Positions 17,701-23,865 of a stretch of 29,944 nt of DNA are shown here, one piece after another (positions within the stretch are counted from its first letter, which is position 1; each line of letters begins with the position of its first letter). The notes under the pieces were generated by a model that saw only the letters and a program-made list of their open reading frames with translations, did not search any database and was not told where the DNA came from. Position numbers and translations under genes: made by a program. Location of the stretch: assembly GCA_002478865.1 (NCBI GenBank), contig DLJZ01000028.1, forward strand, positions 1 through 29,944. The letters are read 5' to 3'. The stretch comes from Hungatella sp. UBA7603 (GTDB lineage: Bacteria > Bacillota > Clostridia > Lachnospirales > Lachnospiraceae).

Positions 17701-17825
17701 TCAATATTTTAGGTGCCATGAGAGGAATCGGAGGTGATGACAGCTGGGGAGCACCAGTTCACCCAGAGTATTGTATCAGTGGGGAAGAGGAGCTTATAAC
17801 AGAATTCATGATTGAAAAAAGATAA
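14799..17825 (+). CDS. GH2 family beta-galactosidase, LacZ type
   Basis: A 1008-residue cytoplasmic GH2 enzyme with the full LacZ layout: sugar-binding domain, two immunoglobulin-like domains around the TIM barrel, and a C-terminal beta-galactosidase small-chain domain (about the last 270 residues). Acid/base Glu458 lies in WSCGNES and nucleophile Glu525 in VLCEYMHAMGNS. The size matches E. coli LacZ (1024). The start at ATG 14799 is preferred over an in-frame ATG at 14775 because AAAGGAGGGG lies directly between them. Unlike the upstream GH2 gene it lacks the NxK uronate motif. It is the last gene of the operon, followed by a hairpin. In context it would hydrolyse beta-galactosyl residues exposed after uronate removal. 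Specificity for lactose or another beta-galactoside is not determinable here. Confidence 0.9.
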   Translation: MELKTPKLEWLEDPQIFAVNRIQAHSDHCYYESEKEAQKGEMGLRQSLNGIWKFSYADHPGKREEHFYEVNFPMDQFGTIEVPGHIELNGYGQCQYINTMYPWDGLADIRPPFTDKQNNPVGSYVRDFELEAPLMDKRQFISFQGVETAFYVWVNGIFIGYGEDSFTPSEFEITHALKEGTNRLAVEVYKRSSASWIEDQDFFRFSGIFRDVYVYAIPKCHVEDVFIHGDVSDDYQDGLFRTELKLMGDMSGTISAILRDRDGKEVASWEAVSANERVEFSARIANAHLWSGENPYQYELTIVLTDSQGNVTEVIPQKAGFRRFEMKNRIMHLNGKRIVFRGINRHEFNVRRGRSITKEDMMWDIRFLKRHNINAVRTCHYPDQSLWYELCDEYGIYLIDEANLESHGSWQKMGAIEPSWNVPGNLPEWKDCVVDRAKSVLERDKNHPSVLIWSCGNESYAGEDILAMADFFRDRDPGRLVHYEGVFHNRAYDNISDMESRMYATASDVSEYLSGDPKKPFVLCEYMHAMGNSLGGMHKYTNLEDQYDMYQGGFIWDYMDQSLMKKDAYGKEHMTYGGDFNDRPTDYSFCGNGIVYADRTESPKAQEVKYLYQDIRLTPDLNGVTIENRRLFMDTSDLEFVYTVLKDGEPIFEKSIDANVDPLKSQYTPVDIPKFAEPGEYVHQVSALLKEDTLWADAGFEISFGEHVFVVEGKTKESVQESFKVVYGDVNIGVIGDGFRILFSRQEGSIVSLVYDGKEWVGRPLMPIYWRATTDNDKGNKFSVNSSVWYGAGRFCRYDNKNCQVEEGDGFIKVSYLYELSTVPKSSTKVTYIVDGKGSILVKAVYQGQKGLPQLPAFGLRLITPDALKTFAWYGKGPEENYCDRNQGARLGIYKDTPENNLSRYLVPQECGNRTEVRWLKVSDMEGHSIGFKAVNQPFDASVLPYTAEELESATHREDLPLVRYTVVNILGAMRGIGGDDSWGAPVHPEYCISGEEELITEFMIEKR

Positions 17826-17832
17826 ATTATAG

Positions 17833-17875
17833 ATGACAGGCAAAGAGGTTGGAACGTAGACTTCTTTGCCTGTCA
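17833..17875 (+). terminator. Hairpin after the beta-galactosidase gene, probable operon terminator
   Basis: The arms 17833-17846 and 17862-17875 form a perfect 14-bp stem (ATGACAGGCAAAGA and complement) with a 15-nt loop, starting 7 bp after the stop. The following T-tract is poor, so termination may be incomplete. The symmetric sequence could serve either strand. Confidence 0.6.
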
Positions 17876-17902
17876 TATGTTATGCAAATCCTTTTAAAAG
17901 GG

Positions 17903-17931
17903 TTGATTTTCTTTGCTAGGAGTGGTAATTT
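17903..17931 (+). promoter_or_regulatory. Candidate promoter of the cupin gene
   Basis: TTGATT (17903-17908), 17 bp, then TAATTT (17926-17931) preceded by TG at the extended -10 position. It lies about 65 bp before the cupin start. Immediately upstream is a 12-bp palindrome CCTTTTAAAAGG (17890-17901) that could be an operator. Confidence 0.35.
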
Positions 17932-17996
17932 GGTAGAAGAATAAAGTGGCAAAATGAAATAATAAATATTGTATATTGAGAGAGTGAGGAGAAGTT

Positions 17997-18326
17997 ATGA
18001 TTATTGATTTTGATAAGACGGAAGAAAAAGTACTTCCTCAGTTTAATGGGGGAGAAAAGGAATTTAACACCAGAATGTTTTTAGATGACCTCAATAAAAT
18101 TCAAAGAGGGAGATTGGCTCCAGGAGCCTCCATCGGAATGCATACTCATGTTACCAACAGTGAGATCATTTACATACTGGAAGGGGAAGGAACGGTCTTG
18201 TATGATGAAGGAGAAGAATCTGTAGAAGCAGGTCTCTGCCATTACTGCCCCAAAGGACATGCCCACAGCTTAATCAATACAGGGGAAAAAGAACTCGTAT
18301 TTTTTGCAGTTGTACCGGTGCAGTAA
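17997..18326 (+). CDS. Small single-domain cupin protein
   Basis: A 109-residue protein that is almost entirely one cupin beta-barrel. Both cupin motifs are intact: HTHVTNSEIIYILEG gives H-x-H-x4-E-x6-G with metal ligands His49, His51 and Glu56, and GLCHYCPKGHAHSLIN gives G-x5-P-x-G-x2-H-x3-N with His90. It should bind a divalent metal. The substrate is unknown; such stand-alone cupins include isomerases, dioxygenases and sugar- or polyketide-modifying proteins. GTGAGGAGA precedes the ATG. It is probably co-transcribed with the DinB-fold gene 15 bp downstream and is separated from the glycan operon by a hairpin, so a glycan role is not implied. Confidence 0.85.
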   Translation: MIIDFDKTEEKVLPQFNGGEKEFNTRMFLDDLNKIQRGRLAPGASIGMHTHVTNSEIIYILEGEGTVLYDEGEESVEAGLCHYCPKGHAHSLINTGEKELVFFAVVPVQ

Positions 18327-18341
18327 AAGGATGGGGGATTT

Positions 18342-19037
18342 ATGAAGTATTTTGGAGAAGGGTTAAGTGAGAATCATAAGGAACTAAATAAGATAATACG
18401 GAAACAGGATAGCATAGAAGCTGCAAAAACTCTTTTTCTGGACTTGCATAAAAAGCTTCACCTATCCAATATAACAGAAGGAGAGGAGAATGAAGTCGAT
18501 AGACTCTTCTCTGATTTAGAGCCTTTTGAATATACTGTTATGCCAACTAGTAAGGATGAAACCATAGCATGGGTTATCTGGCATATTGCAAGGATCGAAG
18601 ATCTTACTATGGGGATTTTGGTGTCAGGGCAAGAACAGGTTTTTAATGAGGATTGGAAAAAGAGAATGAATGCTCCGATTACTGATACAGGCAATGCTTT
18701 GGATGATGGGGGAATCATGAAATTAAGCAAAAGCCTGCAGGTAGAAGAGCTGCTCCATTACCGATCTGCCGTTGGTAAACGAACGAGACAGATTGTTGCA
18801 AGCTTACATCCAGGAGATATGGTCAGAAAGGTAATCCCCGATGCCATTGAAAAAATACGACTGGAAGGCGGTGTTACAATGGAGGCGGATTCTAAGTGGC
18901 TTCTAGAATTTTGGGGAGGAAAAGATGTGGCGGGGCTCTTGTTAATGCCACCCACTCGCCATGTTATGCTCCACTTAAATGACTGCTGTAAATGGAAGGA
19001 AGCCATACGAGCGAAGAAAAAACTGTATCTGGTTTGA
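18342..19037 (+). CDS. DinB-fold (DinB/YfiT superfamily) protein
   Basis: A 231-residue protein matching the four-helix DinB-like fold. Three His residues are placed as in the family's metal site: His81 in VIWHIARIED and His207 and His211 in RHVMLHLND. Many members are thiol-dependent S-transferases (bacillithiol or mycothiol) or uncharacterised stress proteins; no specific reaction can be assigned. At 231 residues it is longer than the typical 150-170, with extra sequence at the N-terminus and in the middle. It follows the cupin gene by 15 bp with GGATGGGGG as a possible ribosome site, so the two are likely one transcript. Confidence 0.72.
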   Translation: MKYFGEGLSENHKELNKIIRKQDSIEAAKTLFLDLHKKLHLSNITEGEENEVDRLFSDLEPFEYTVMPTSKDETIAWVIWHIARIEDLTMGILVSGQEQVFNEDWKKRMNAPITDTGNALDDGGIMKLSKSLQVEELLHYRSAVGKRTRQIVASLHPGDMVRKVIPDAIEKIRLEGGVTMEADSKWLLEFWGGKDVAGLLLMPPTRHVMLHLNDCCKWKEAIRAKKKLYLV

Positions 19038-19066
19038 TGTTAATTATCTAAATGTTCATAAATTAC

Positions 19067-19095
19067 TTGACAAATGAAAATATTGGCAGTATTCT
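19067..19095 (+). promoter_or_regulatory. SigA-type promoter of the leader ORF and ABC exporter operon
   Basis: A perfect TTGACA (19067-19072), 17-bp spacer and TATTCT (19090-19095, 4 of 6). The predicted start of transcription is near 19102, about 40 bases before the leader ORF. It lies just after the DinB gene stop. Confidence 0.7.
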
Positions 19096-19128
19096 AATGA
19101 TTGAAAATAAATATTAAATTAAGAAAAG

Positions 19129-19220
19129 GAGGCAGAGACCATGATGTGCAATAACAACATAATTAGATTTAGAGGAATTGGCAATGTAGTAGTTATTGTG
19201 GAATTTATTCACTCTGCCTC
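19129..19220 (+). promoter_or_regulatory. Inverted repeat sequestering the leader ORF ribosome site
   Basis: GAGGCAGAG (19129-19137) and CTCTGCCTC (19212-19220) are perfectly complementary over 9 bases. The left arm contains most of the leader's Shine-Dalgarno (AAAGGAGG). The right arm falls inside leader codons 24-27. The RNA can therefore fold only when ribosomes are not crossing the leader, which links leader translation to RNA structure upstream of the terminators. Confidence 0.55.
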
Positions 19221-19248
19221 ACGGAACATAGAATTCTCTTGGATGTAA
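19141..19248 (+). CDS. Putative 35-residue leader peptide upstream of ABC exporter genes
   Basis: A short ORF beginning with two consecutive ATG codons (MMCNNNIIRF...) and ending in ...FSWM-stop. A strong AAAAGGAGG lies about 10 bases ahead and a good promoter about 50 bases ahead. The middle is hydrophobic (GNVVVIVEFI). I recognise no family. Its place between a promoter and two intrinsic terminators, before a heterodimeric ABC exporter, is what is known for the BmrB leader of Bacillus subtilis bmrCD, whose translation controls read-through in response to ribosome-targeting antibiotics. A regulatory role here is inferred. It could instead be a small membrane peptide with its own function. 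TGG and two ATG codons (start and end) are the only rare-codon features seen. Confidence 0.55.
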   Translation: MMCNNNIIRFRGIGNVVVIVEFIHSASRNIEFSWM

Positions 19249-19295
19249 CAAACAAGGGATAAAAGGCTCTTAATAGGAGCATCTTTGTGTATGTG

Positions 19296-19327
19296 ACCGC
19301 AGTCTGGATGACTGCGGTTATTTTTTT
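19296..19327 (+). terminator. First intrinsic terminator before the ABC exporter genes
   Basis: The arms 19296-19304 and 19310-19318 form a perfect 9-bp stem with a 5-nt loop, followed by TTATTTTTTT. This strong terminator lies 47 bp after the leader ORF stop and about 100 bp before the exporter start, so the exporter needs read-through from 19067 or an unseen promoter. Confidence 0.88.
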
Positions 19328-19335
19328 GTGAATTT

Positions 19336-19377
19336 ACCGAAAAAGACCGCTTTGCGCTGTTTTTTTCGGTTTTTTTT
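19336..19377 (+). terminator. Second, tandem intrinsic terminator
   Basis: ACCGAAAAA (19336-19344) pairs with TTTTTCGGT (19362-19370). A small inner CGC/GCG stem (19348-19350 with 19354-19356) sits inside, and seven T follow (19371-19377). The inner ACCGC (19346-19350) can alternatively pair with GCGGT in the right arm of the first terminator, so the two hairpins may compete. Confidence 0.8.
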
Positions 19378-19425
19378 ATGCCTGGGTGTAAATATCCATG
19401 TTTTAAAACGATTAAAGGAGGAAGT

Positions 19426-21168
19426 ATGAAGAACTTGTGGAAGTATTTAAAAAAGTATCGTTTTCTGTATGTCCTGGCCATTGCTGCGATGTTCATCAGT
19501 GTATTTCTTGATGCCATGTCTCCGCAGATCACAAGGCACATTATTGACGATGTGATTGTGGGGGGGAATATGAAAATTCTTATGAATTTACTACTCGCAC
19601 TCGTAGGAATTGGATTTGGAAGGGCTATTTTCCAGTATACTAAAGAATTTATCTTTGACTATGCGGCAGCAGGGATTGGAAGTGGGTTAAGAAAGGACCT
19701 GTTTGATCATATCCAGACCTTGTCCATGGATTATTTTGACGATCATAATACTGGAGAGCTGATGGCAAGGATTAAGGATGATGCAGAGCGAATCTGGAAT
19801 GCCTTTGGTTTCGTCGGAATGTTGGTTTTGGAGTGCACCATTCATACGGTAATTGTCATTGTCTGTATGTATCGGATTAGTCCCATTCTGACCTTACTGC
19901 CATTGGCAATCATGCCGCTTATTGCCTGGTATGCACTCAAGATGGAGAAGGGGCTTGGAGAAGTTTATGACAACATCAGCGAGCAGACCGCAGAATTAAA
20001 TACCGTAGCCCAGGAAAATCTCGCCGGGGTTCGTACGGTAAAAGCATTTGCAAGAGAAAAGCACGAAATCAGTAAATTTAAAAAACACAATAAAAAGTAT
20101 TATGATTTAAACATGCAACAAGCAAAACTTCTCATTCGTTATCAGCCAAATATCTCATTTCTGTCTAAAGTCCTTATGATTTCAGTTATTGTCATCGGAG
20201 GAATCCTAGTCATCTATGAGAAGATGACCATCGGTGAATTAGGTGCGTTTTCTGAATATGCCAACAATATTATATGGCCGATGGAAATGGTGGGCTGGCT
20301 GAGCAACGATTTAGCGGCTGCCGTTGCATCCAATAAAAAGATCAAAGCAATTATGAGTGAAAAGCCTGTCATTAAGGATGTGGAAAATCCCGTATGGCCA
20401 GAAACCATAAAGGGAGACATCTCCTTTGACCATGTAAGCTTTGAACTTGATGGAAAACGTATTTTAGAGGATATTGATTTCACCTTAAACAAAGGAAAGA
20501 CCCTTGGTATTATGGGAGTTACTGGATCAGGAAAAAGCTCCATCGTCAATCTGATTCAGCGGTTTTACGACGTTACAGATGGTACCATATTATTAGATGG
20601 GGTGGATGTAAGGGAACTTCCTTTGTCCGTGTTACGAGGACAGATATCGGTAGTTATGCAGGATGTCTTTCTGTTTTCTGATAGCATCTCAGAGAATATT
20701 AAAACTGGTAATAAGGATGCCACGGAATGGGAGATGGTTCAGCAGGCTTCCATATCCGCAGAGGCTCACAGTTTCATCTCAAAGCTTTCAGAGCAGTATG
20801 ATACCGTAATCGGAGAGCGTGGCGTAGGTCTATCAGGAGGACAAAAGCAGCGAATCAGCATCGCCAGAGCCATTGCAAAGAAAAGTCCTGTGCTGATTCT
20901 TGATGATTCCACTTCAGCTCTTGATATGGAGACAGAGAGAGAAATAGAGGCGCATCTATCAAAGTTAACTCATAGTTCTAAAATTATCATTGCTCACCGA
21001 ATATCTGCGGTTCGTAATGCGGATGAAATCATAATCTTGTCCGATGGAAAGATCGTAGAACGGGGAACACATGACCAGCTTATGAAAAAACGTGGTCAGT
21101 ATTATAAAACATATCAGGTTCAATACGGAGAGGAGGAAGTAAAATGGCAGTCAATTCAAGCAGAATAG
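19426..21168 (+). CDS. Heterodimeric ABC exporter half, degenerate-site subunit (BmrC/TM287-like)
   Basis: A 580-residue ABC half-transporter: an N-terminal six-helix exporter domain (about 1-320) and a C-terminal nucleotide-binding domain. Walker A is GVTGSGKSS near 364, the signature is a canonical LSGGQKQR, and Walker B is VLILDD, where the catalytic Glu after Asp493 is replaced by Asp494. This Asp marks the non-hydrolysing subunit of asymmetric exporters such as TM287/288 and BmrCD. The start at ATG 19426 follows AAAGGAGGAAGT; an in-frame ATG at 19378 lies inside the terminator T-tract and is rejected. The partner gene overlaps by 25 bases. The cargo is probably a drug or lipid-like compound, but none can be named. 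Confidence 0.93.
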   Translation: MKNLWKYLKKYRFLYVLAIAAMFISVFLDAMSPQITRHIIDDVIVGGNMKILMNLLLALVGIGFGRAIFQYTKEFIFDYAAAGIGSGLRKDLFDHIQTLSMDYFDDHNTGELMARIKDDAERIWNAFGFVGMLVLECTIHTVIVIVCMYRISPILTLLPLAIMPLIAWYALKMEKGLGEVYDNISEQTAELNTVAQENLAGVRTVKAFAREKHEISKFKKHNKKYYDLNMQQAKLLIRYQPNISFLSKVLMISVIVIGGILVIYEKMTIGELGAFSEYANNIIWPMEMVGWLSNDLAAAVASNKKIKAIMSEKPVIKDVENPVWPETIKGDISFDHVSFELDGKRILEDIDFTLNKGKTLGIMGVTGSGKSSIVNLIQRFYDVTDGTILLDGVDVRELPLSVLRGQISVVMQDVFLFSDSISENIKTGNKDATEWEMVQQASISAEAHSFISKLSEQYDTVIGERGVGLSGGQKQRISIARAIAKKSPVLILDDSTSALDMETEREIEAHLSKLTHSSKIIIAHRISAVRNADEIIILSDGKIVERGTHDQLMKKRGQYYKTYQVQYGEEEVKWQSIQAE

Positions 21169-22919
21169 ATGAAGAGCAAAAGGAAGTACTAAAGAAAGAC
21201 ACCATGCTTCGCATGTTTCGGTATTTGTTGGATTTTAAAAAGCAGATTTCAGTGGTTTTTTGTATCATGGCAGGAACCATAACCATAAGTATGTTGACTC
21301 CCCTCATTATGGAGTATGCCATTAACGTTTGTGTGGCACAAAAGGATATAAAAGGACTCCTAAAGCTTGGAGCGGGAGCATTGATTTTATTTCTCCTGTT
21401 TCTGGCAGGAACCAAGATCCGCATGCGTCTTATGGCGCAGGTGACCAATAAGGTGCTTTTAAACATCAGGGAAGAGCTGTATCAGCACATACAAACCTTA
21501 AGCTTTGGCTTTTTTGACAGCCGGCCAACGGGAAAGATTCTTGCCAGAATCATTGGAGATGTGAATTCATTAAAAGATGTATTATCAGACAGTGTAACCC
21601 AATTAGTTCCTGACCTAATAACCGTTATTTGCGTGGCGGTCATCATGCTAATTAAGAATTATCGGCTTGCCATGGCAGCTTTACTTACCTTACCTATCCT
21701 TGCAATTGGTCTATTTCTAATTGAAACAACCGTTCATAAGAGATGGCAGGTATACCGAAAGAAGACCTCTAACTTAAATGGATATGTTCATGAGGACTTG
21801 TCAGGAATACGGATTATACAAAGCTATGCAGCAGAAAAAGAAACAAAGAACATATTTCATGATCTGGTAGACCAGCACTACAAATCTTTTATGGATGCGG
21901 TATTAATCGCAGACAGTTTCGGCCCACTTGTAGAGATAACTTGGGGACTTGGCGGCTTCCTTCTTTACTTTATTGGAATTAAAATTATTGGGGTGGAAAA
22001 TGTAGGAATTGGTACGTTTCTTGCATTCTCAACTTATATCGCAATGTTTTGGAGCCCCATCCGTAATCTGGCTAACTTTTACAATAAGTTAACCACCAAC
22101 ATCACTGCGGCAGAGCGTATCTTTGATATTATTGATACAGAGGCAGAGATCGTTGACCAGGAGGGAGCAAAAGAGCTTCCAGCATTAAATGGAGAAGTGG
22201 AATTTAAAAATATTTCCTTTGCCTATAGCGATGAGCCTGATCGTCTGATATTAAGTGATGTAAATTTCATTATAAAGCCAGGTGAGACCATAGCGCTGGT
22301 AGGACCAACCGGAGCAGGCAAGACAACAATCGTCAACCTGATCAGCCGTTTTTACGAAGCTACAGAAGGGGATGTTTTGATTGATGGTCATGAGATAAAG
22401 GGAGTGACCTTAAACAGCTTACGAAGTCAGATGGGCATTATGACACAAGACAATTTCCTTTTTTCAGGTACCATTCGGGATAATATCAGGTATGGTAGAC
22501 TTGATGCCACAGAAGAAGAGATTATAGAAGCAGCAACCGCGGTCAGTGCCCATGAATTTATTATGAAACTGGAACAGGGGTATGATACTGTGATCAGCGA
22601 AAGGGGTGCCGGGTTATCCATTGGGCAGAGACAGCTTTTGGCATTTGCAAGGACTATGGTTTCAAAACCAGGAATCCTCATTCTTGATGAGGCAACCTCT
22701 AGCATTGATACCCATACAGAGCTTTTGGTGCAAAAAGGAATTGATGCACTTCTTACAGGAAGAACCTCTTTTATCATCGCTCACCGCTTATCAACCATTC
22801 GAAAAGCAGACCGGATTTTTGTCATTGACCAAGGAAATATTATGGAAGCAGGAAGCCATGAGGAGCTTTTAGCTCTTAAGGGTGCCTACTATAATCTGTA
22901 TCAAAGCCAATTTGCTTAG
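21144..22919 (+). CDS. Heterodimeric ABC exporter half, catalytic subunit (BmrD/TM288-like)
   Basis: A 591-residue ABC half-transporter with six predicted membrane helices in the first 330 residues and a C-terminal ATPase. Walker A is GPTGAGKTT (387-395) and Walker B is LILDEATSS with catalytic Glu516. The signature is altered to LSIGQ (491-495) instead of LSGGQ. In the dimer this altered signature faces the Asp-containing Walker site of the partner, giving one degenerate site. The other site pairs this Glu516 with the partner's LSGGQ and is complete. It overlaps the upstream gene by 25 bases, with AGAGGAGGAAG as ribosome site, indicating coupled synthesis of equal amounts of the two halves. 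Confidence 0.93.
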   Translation: MAVNSSRIDEEQKEVLKKDTMLRMFRYLLDFKKQISVVFCIMAGTITISMLTPLIMEYAINVCVAQKDIKGLLKLGAGALILFLLFLAGTKIRMRLMAQVTNKVLLNIREELYQHIQTLSFGFFDSRPTGKILARIIGDVNSLKDVLSDSVTQLVPDLITVICVAVIMLIKNYRLAMAALLTLPILAIGLFLIETTVHKRWQVYRKKTSNLNGYVHEDLSGIRIIQSYAAEKETKNIFHDLVDQHYKSFMDAVLIADSFGPLVEITWGLGGFLLYFIGIKIIGVENVGIGTFLAFSTYIAMFWSPIRNLANFYNKLTTNITAAERIFDIIDTEAEIVDQEGAKELPALNGEVEFKNISFAYSDEPDRLILSDVNFIIKPGETIALVGPTGAGKTTIVNLISRFYEATEGDVLIDGHEIKGVTLNSLRSQMGIMTQDNFLFSGTIRDNIRYGRLDATEEEIIEAATAVSAHEFIMKLEQGYDTVISERGAGLSIGQRQLLAFARTMVSKPGILILDEATSSIDTHTELLVQKGIDALLTGRTSFIIAHRLSTIRKADRIFVIDQGNIMEAGSHEELLALKGAYYNLYQSQFA

Positions 22920-22980
22920 ACCTTAAAAGGGATTGACCGAACCGGAGAAATGCAATAGAATAGAAGGCGAGGTGATAAGA

Positions 22981-23862
22981 ATGACAGAAGGAGCATTGGT
23001 TTTGGAGGGAGGTTCCCTTCGCGGCGTTTTTACAGCCGGCGTTTTAGACGTATTAATAGAACAGGAAGTGGAATTATCCTATGTTAACGGCGTATCTGCT
23101 GGTTCCATGTCGGGAATGAGCTATGTTAGCAAACAGTCAGGGCGTACCATTAAGGTTAATCTAGAATACGTCAGAGACAAACGTTTTATGAGTTTTCAAA
23201 ATATGGTGAAAAACCGTTCGATCTTTAATTTTGACTTTTTATTTGGGGAATTGAGTGATACCCTGGTTCCCTTTGATTATGATACATTTTACCGTTCCAA
23301 TCAGATCTTTGAAGTAGTTGCCACCAGGTGTAAGACCGGAAGGCCGGAATACTTCGAAAAAAGCACTAGCGATGATTTTATCAGCGCGGTCAAGGCGTCA
23401 AGCAGCATTCCTGTCTTATCCAGCATGATTTCAGTCAATGGCAAAAAATATTTGGATGGTGGTTGTTCCATGCCAGTTGCTTATCAAAGAGCCATTGATC
23501 TTGGATATGAAAAAATAGTAGTGGTTCTCACCAGAGAAAAGGGATACCGGAAACCTCTTCTTGATAAATGGACCAAGAAGGGATATGAACGCTACTTTGG
23601 ACCATTGCCAAGGCTTTTAAAATCTCTTGAAGAAGTACCAGAGCGTTATAACCGAATGCAGGAAGAGATTGATCAGTTGGAGGCAGCAGGTCGAATCTAT
23701 GTGATACGTCCGGATAAGCATGTGACAGTCCAGAGGACAGAGCAGGATAAGCGAAAGCTGGAGGCCCTTTATGATGATGGAAGACGACTGGCAGAAGCCC
23801 AAATGGACGAATTAAAGCAGTATCTGGGGATCGAAGAGGAAGGAAAGGAAAAGACGGTATAA
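22981..23862 (+). CDS. Patatin-like phospholipase family protein
   Basis: A 293-residue patatin-domain serine lipid hydrolase. The oxyanion-hole motif GGSLRGVF is at 10-17, the nucleophile elbow GVSAG has Ser39 (37-41), and the catalytic-dyad Asp159 lies in LDGG. The C-terminal 80-100 residues form a charged helical extension, as in the bacterial YjjU-like group. I chose ATG 22981 because GAGGTGATAAG lies directly upstream and the patatin domain begins at once. An in-frame TTG at 22933 would add 16 residues without similarity. No signal peptide is seen, so it is probably cytoplasmic or peripheral. It sits 61 bp after the ABC pair and 3 bp before the PcrA gene. The lipid substrate is unknown. 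Confidence 0.9.
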   Translation: MTEGALVLEGGSLRGVFTAGVLDVLIEQEVELSYVNGVSAGSMSGMSYVSKQSGRTIKVNLEYVRDKRFMSFQNMVKNRSIFNFDFLFGELSDTLVPFDYDTFYRSNQIFEVVATRCKTGRPEYFEKSTSDDFISAVKASSSIPVLSSMISVNGKKYLDGGCSMPVAYQRAIDLGYEKIVVVLTREKGYRKPLLDKWTKKGYERYFGPLPRLLKSLEEVPERYNRMQEEIDQLEAAGRIYVIRPDKHVTVQRTEQDKRKLEALYDDGRRLAEAQMDELKQYLGIEEEGKEKTV

Positions 23863-23865
23863 TTT

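Noticed and set aside
19378..19425. Upstream ATG for the first ABC subunit
   Set aside because: It lies at the end of the second terminator's T-tract and lacks a ribosome site; ATG 19426 has AAAGGAGG.
22933..22980. Upstream TTG start for the patatin-like protein
   Set aside because: ATG at 22981 has a good ribosome site and directly begins the patatin domain.
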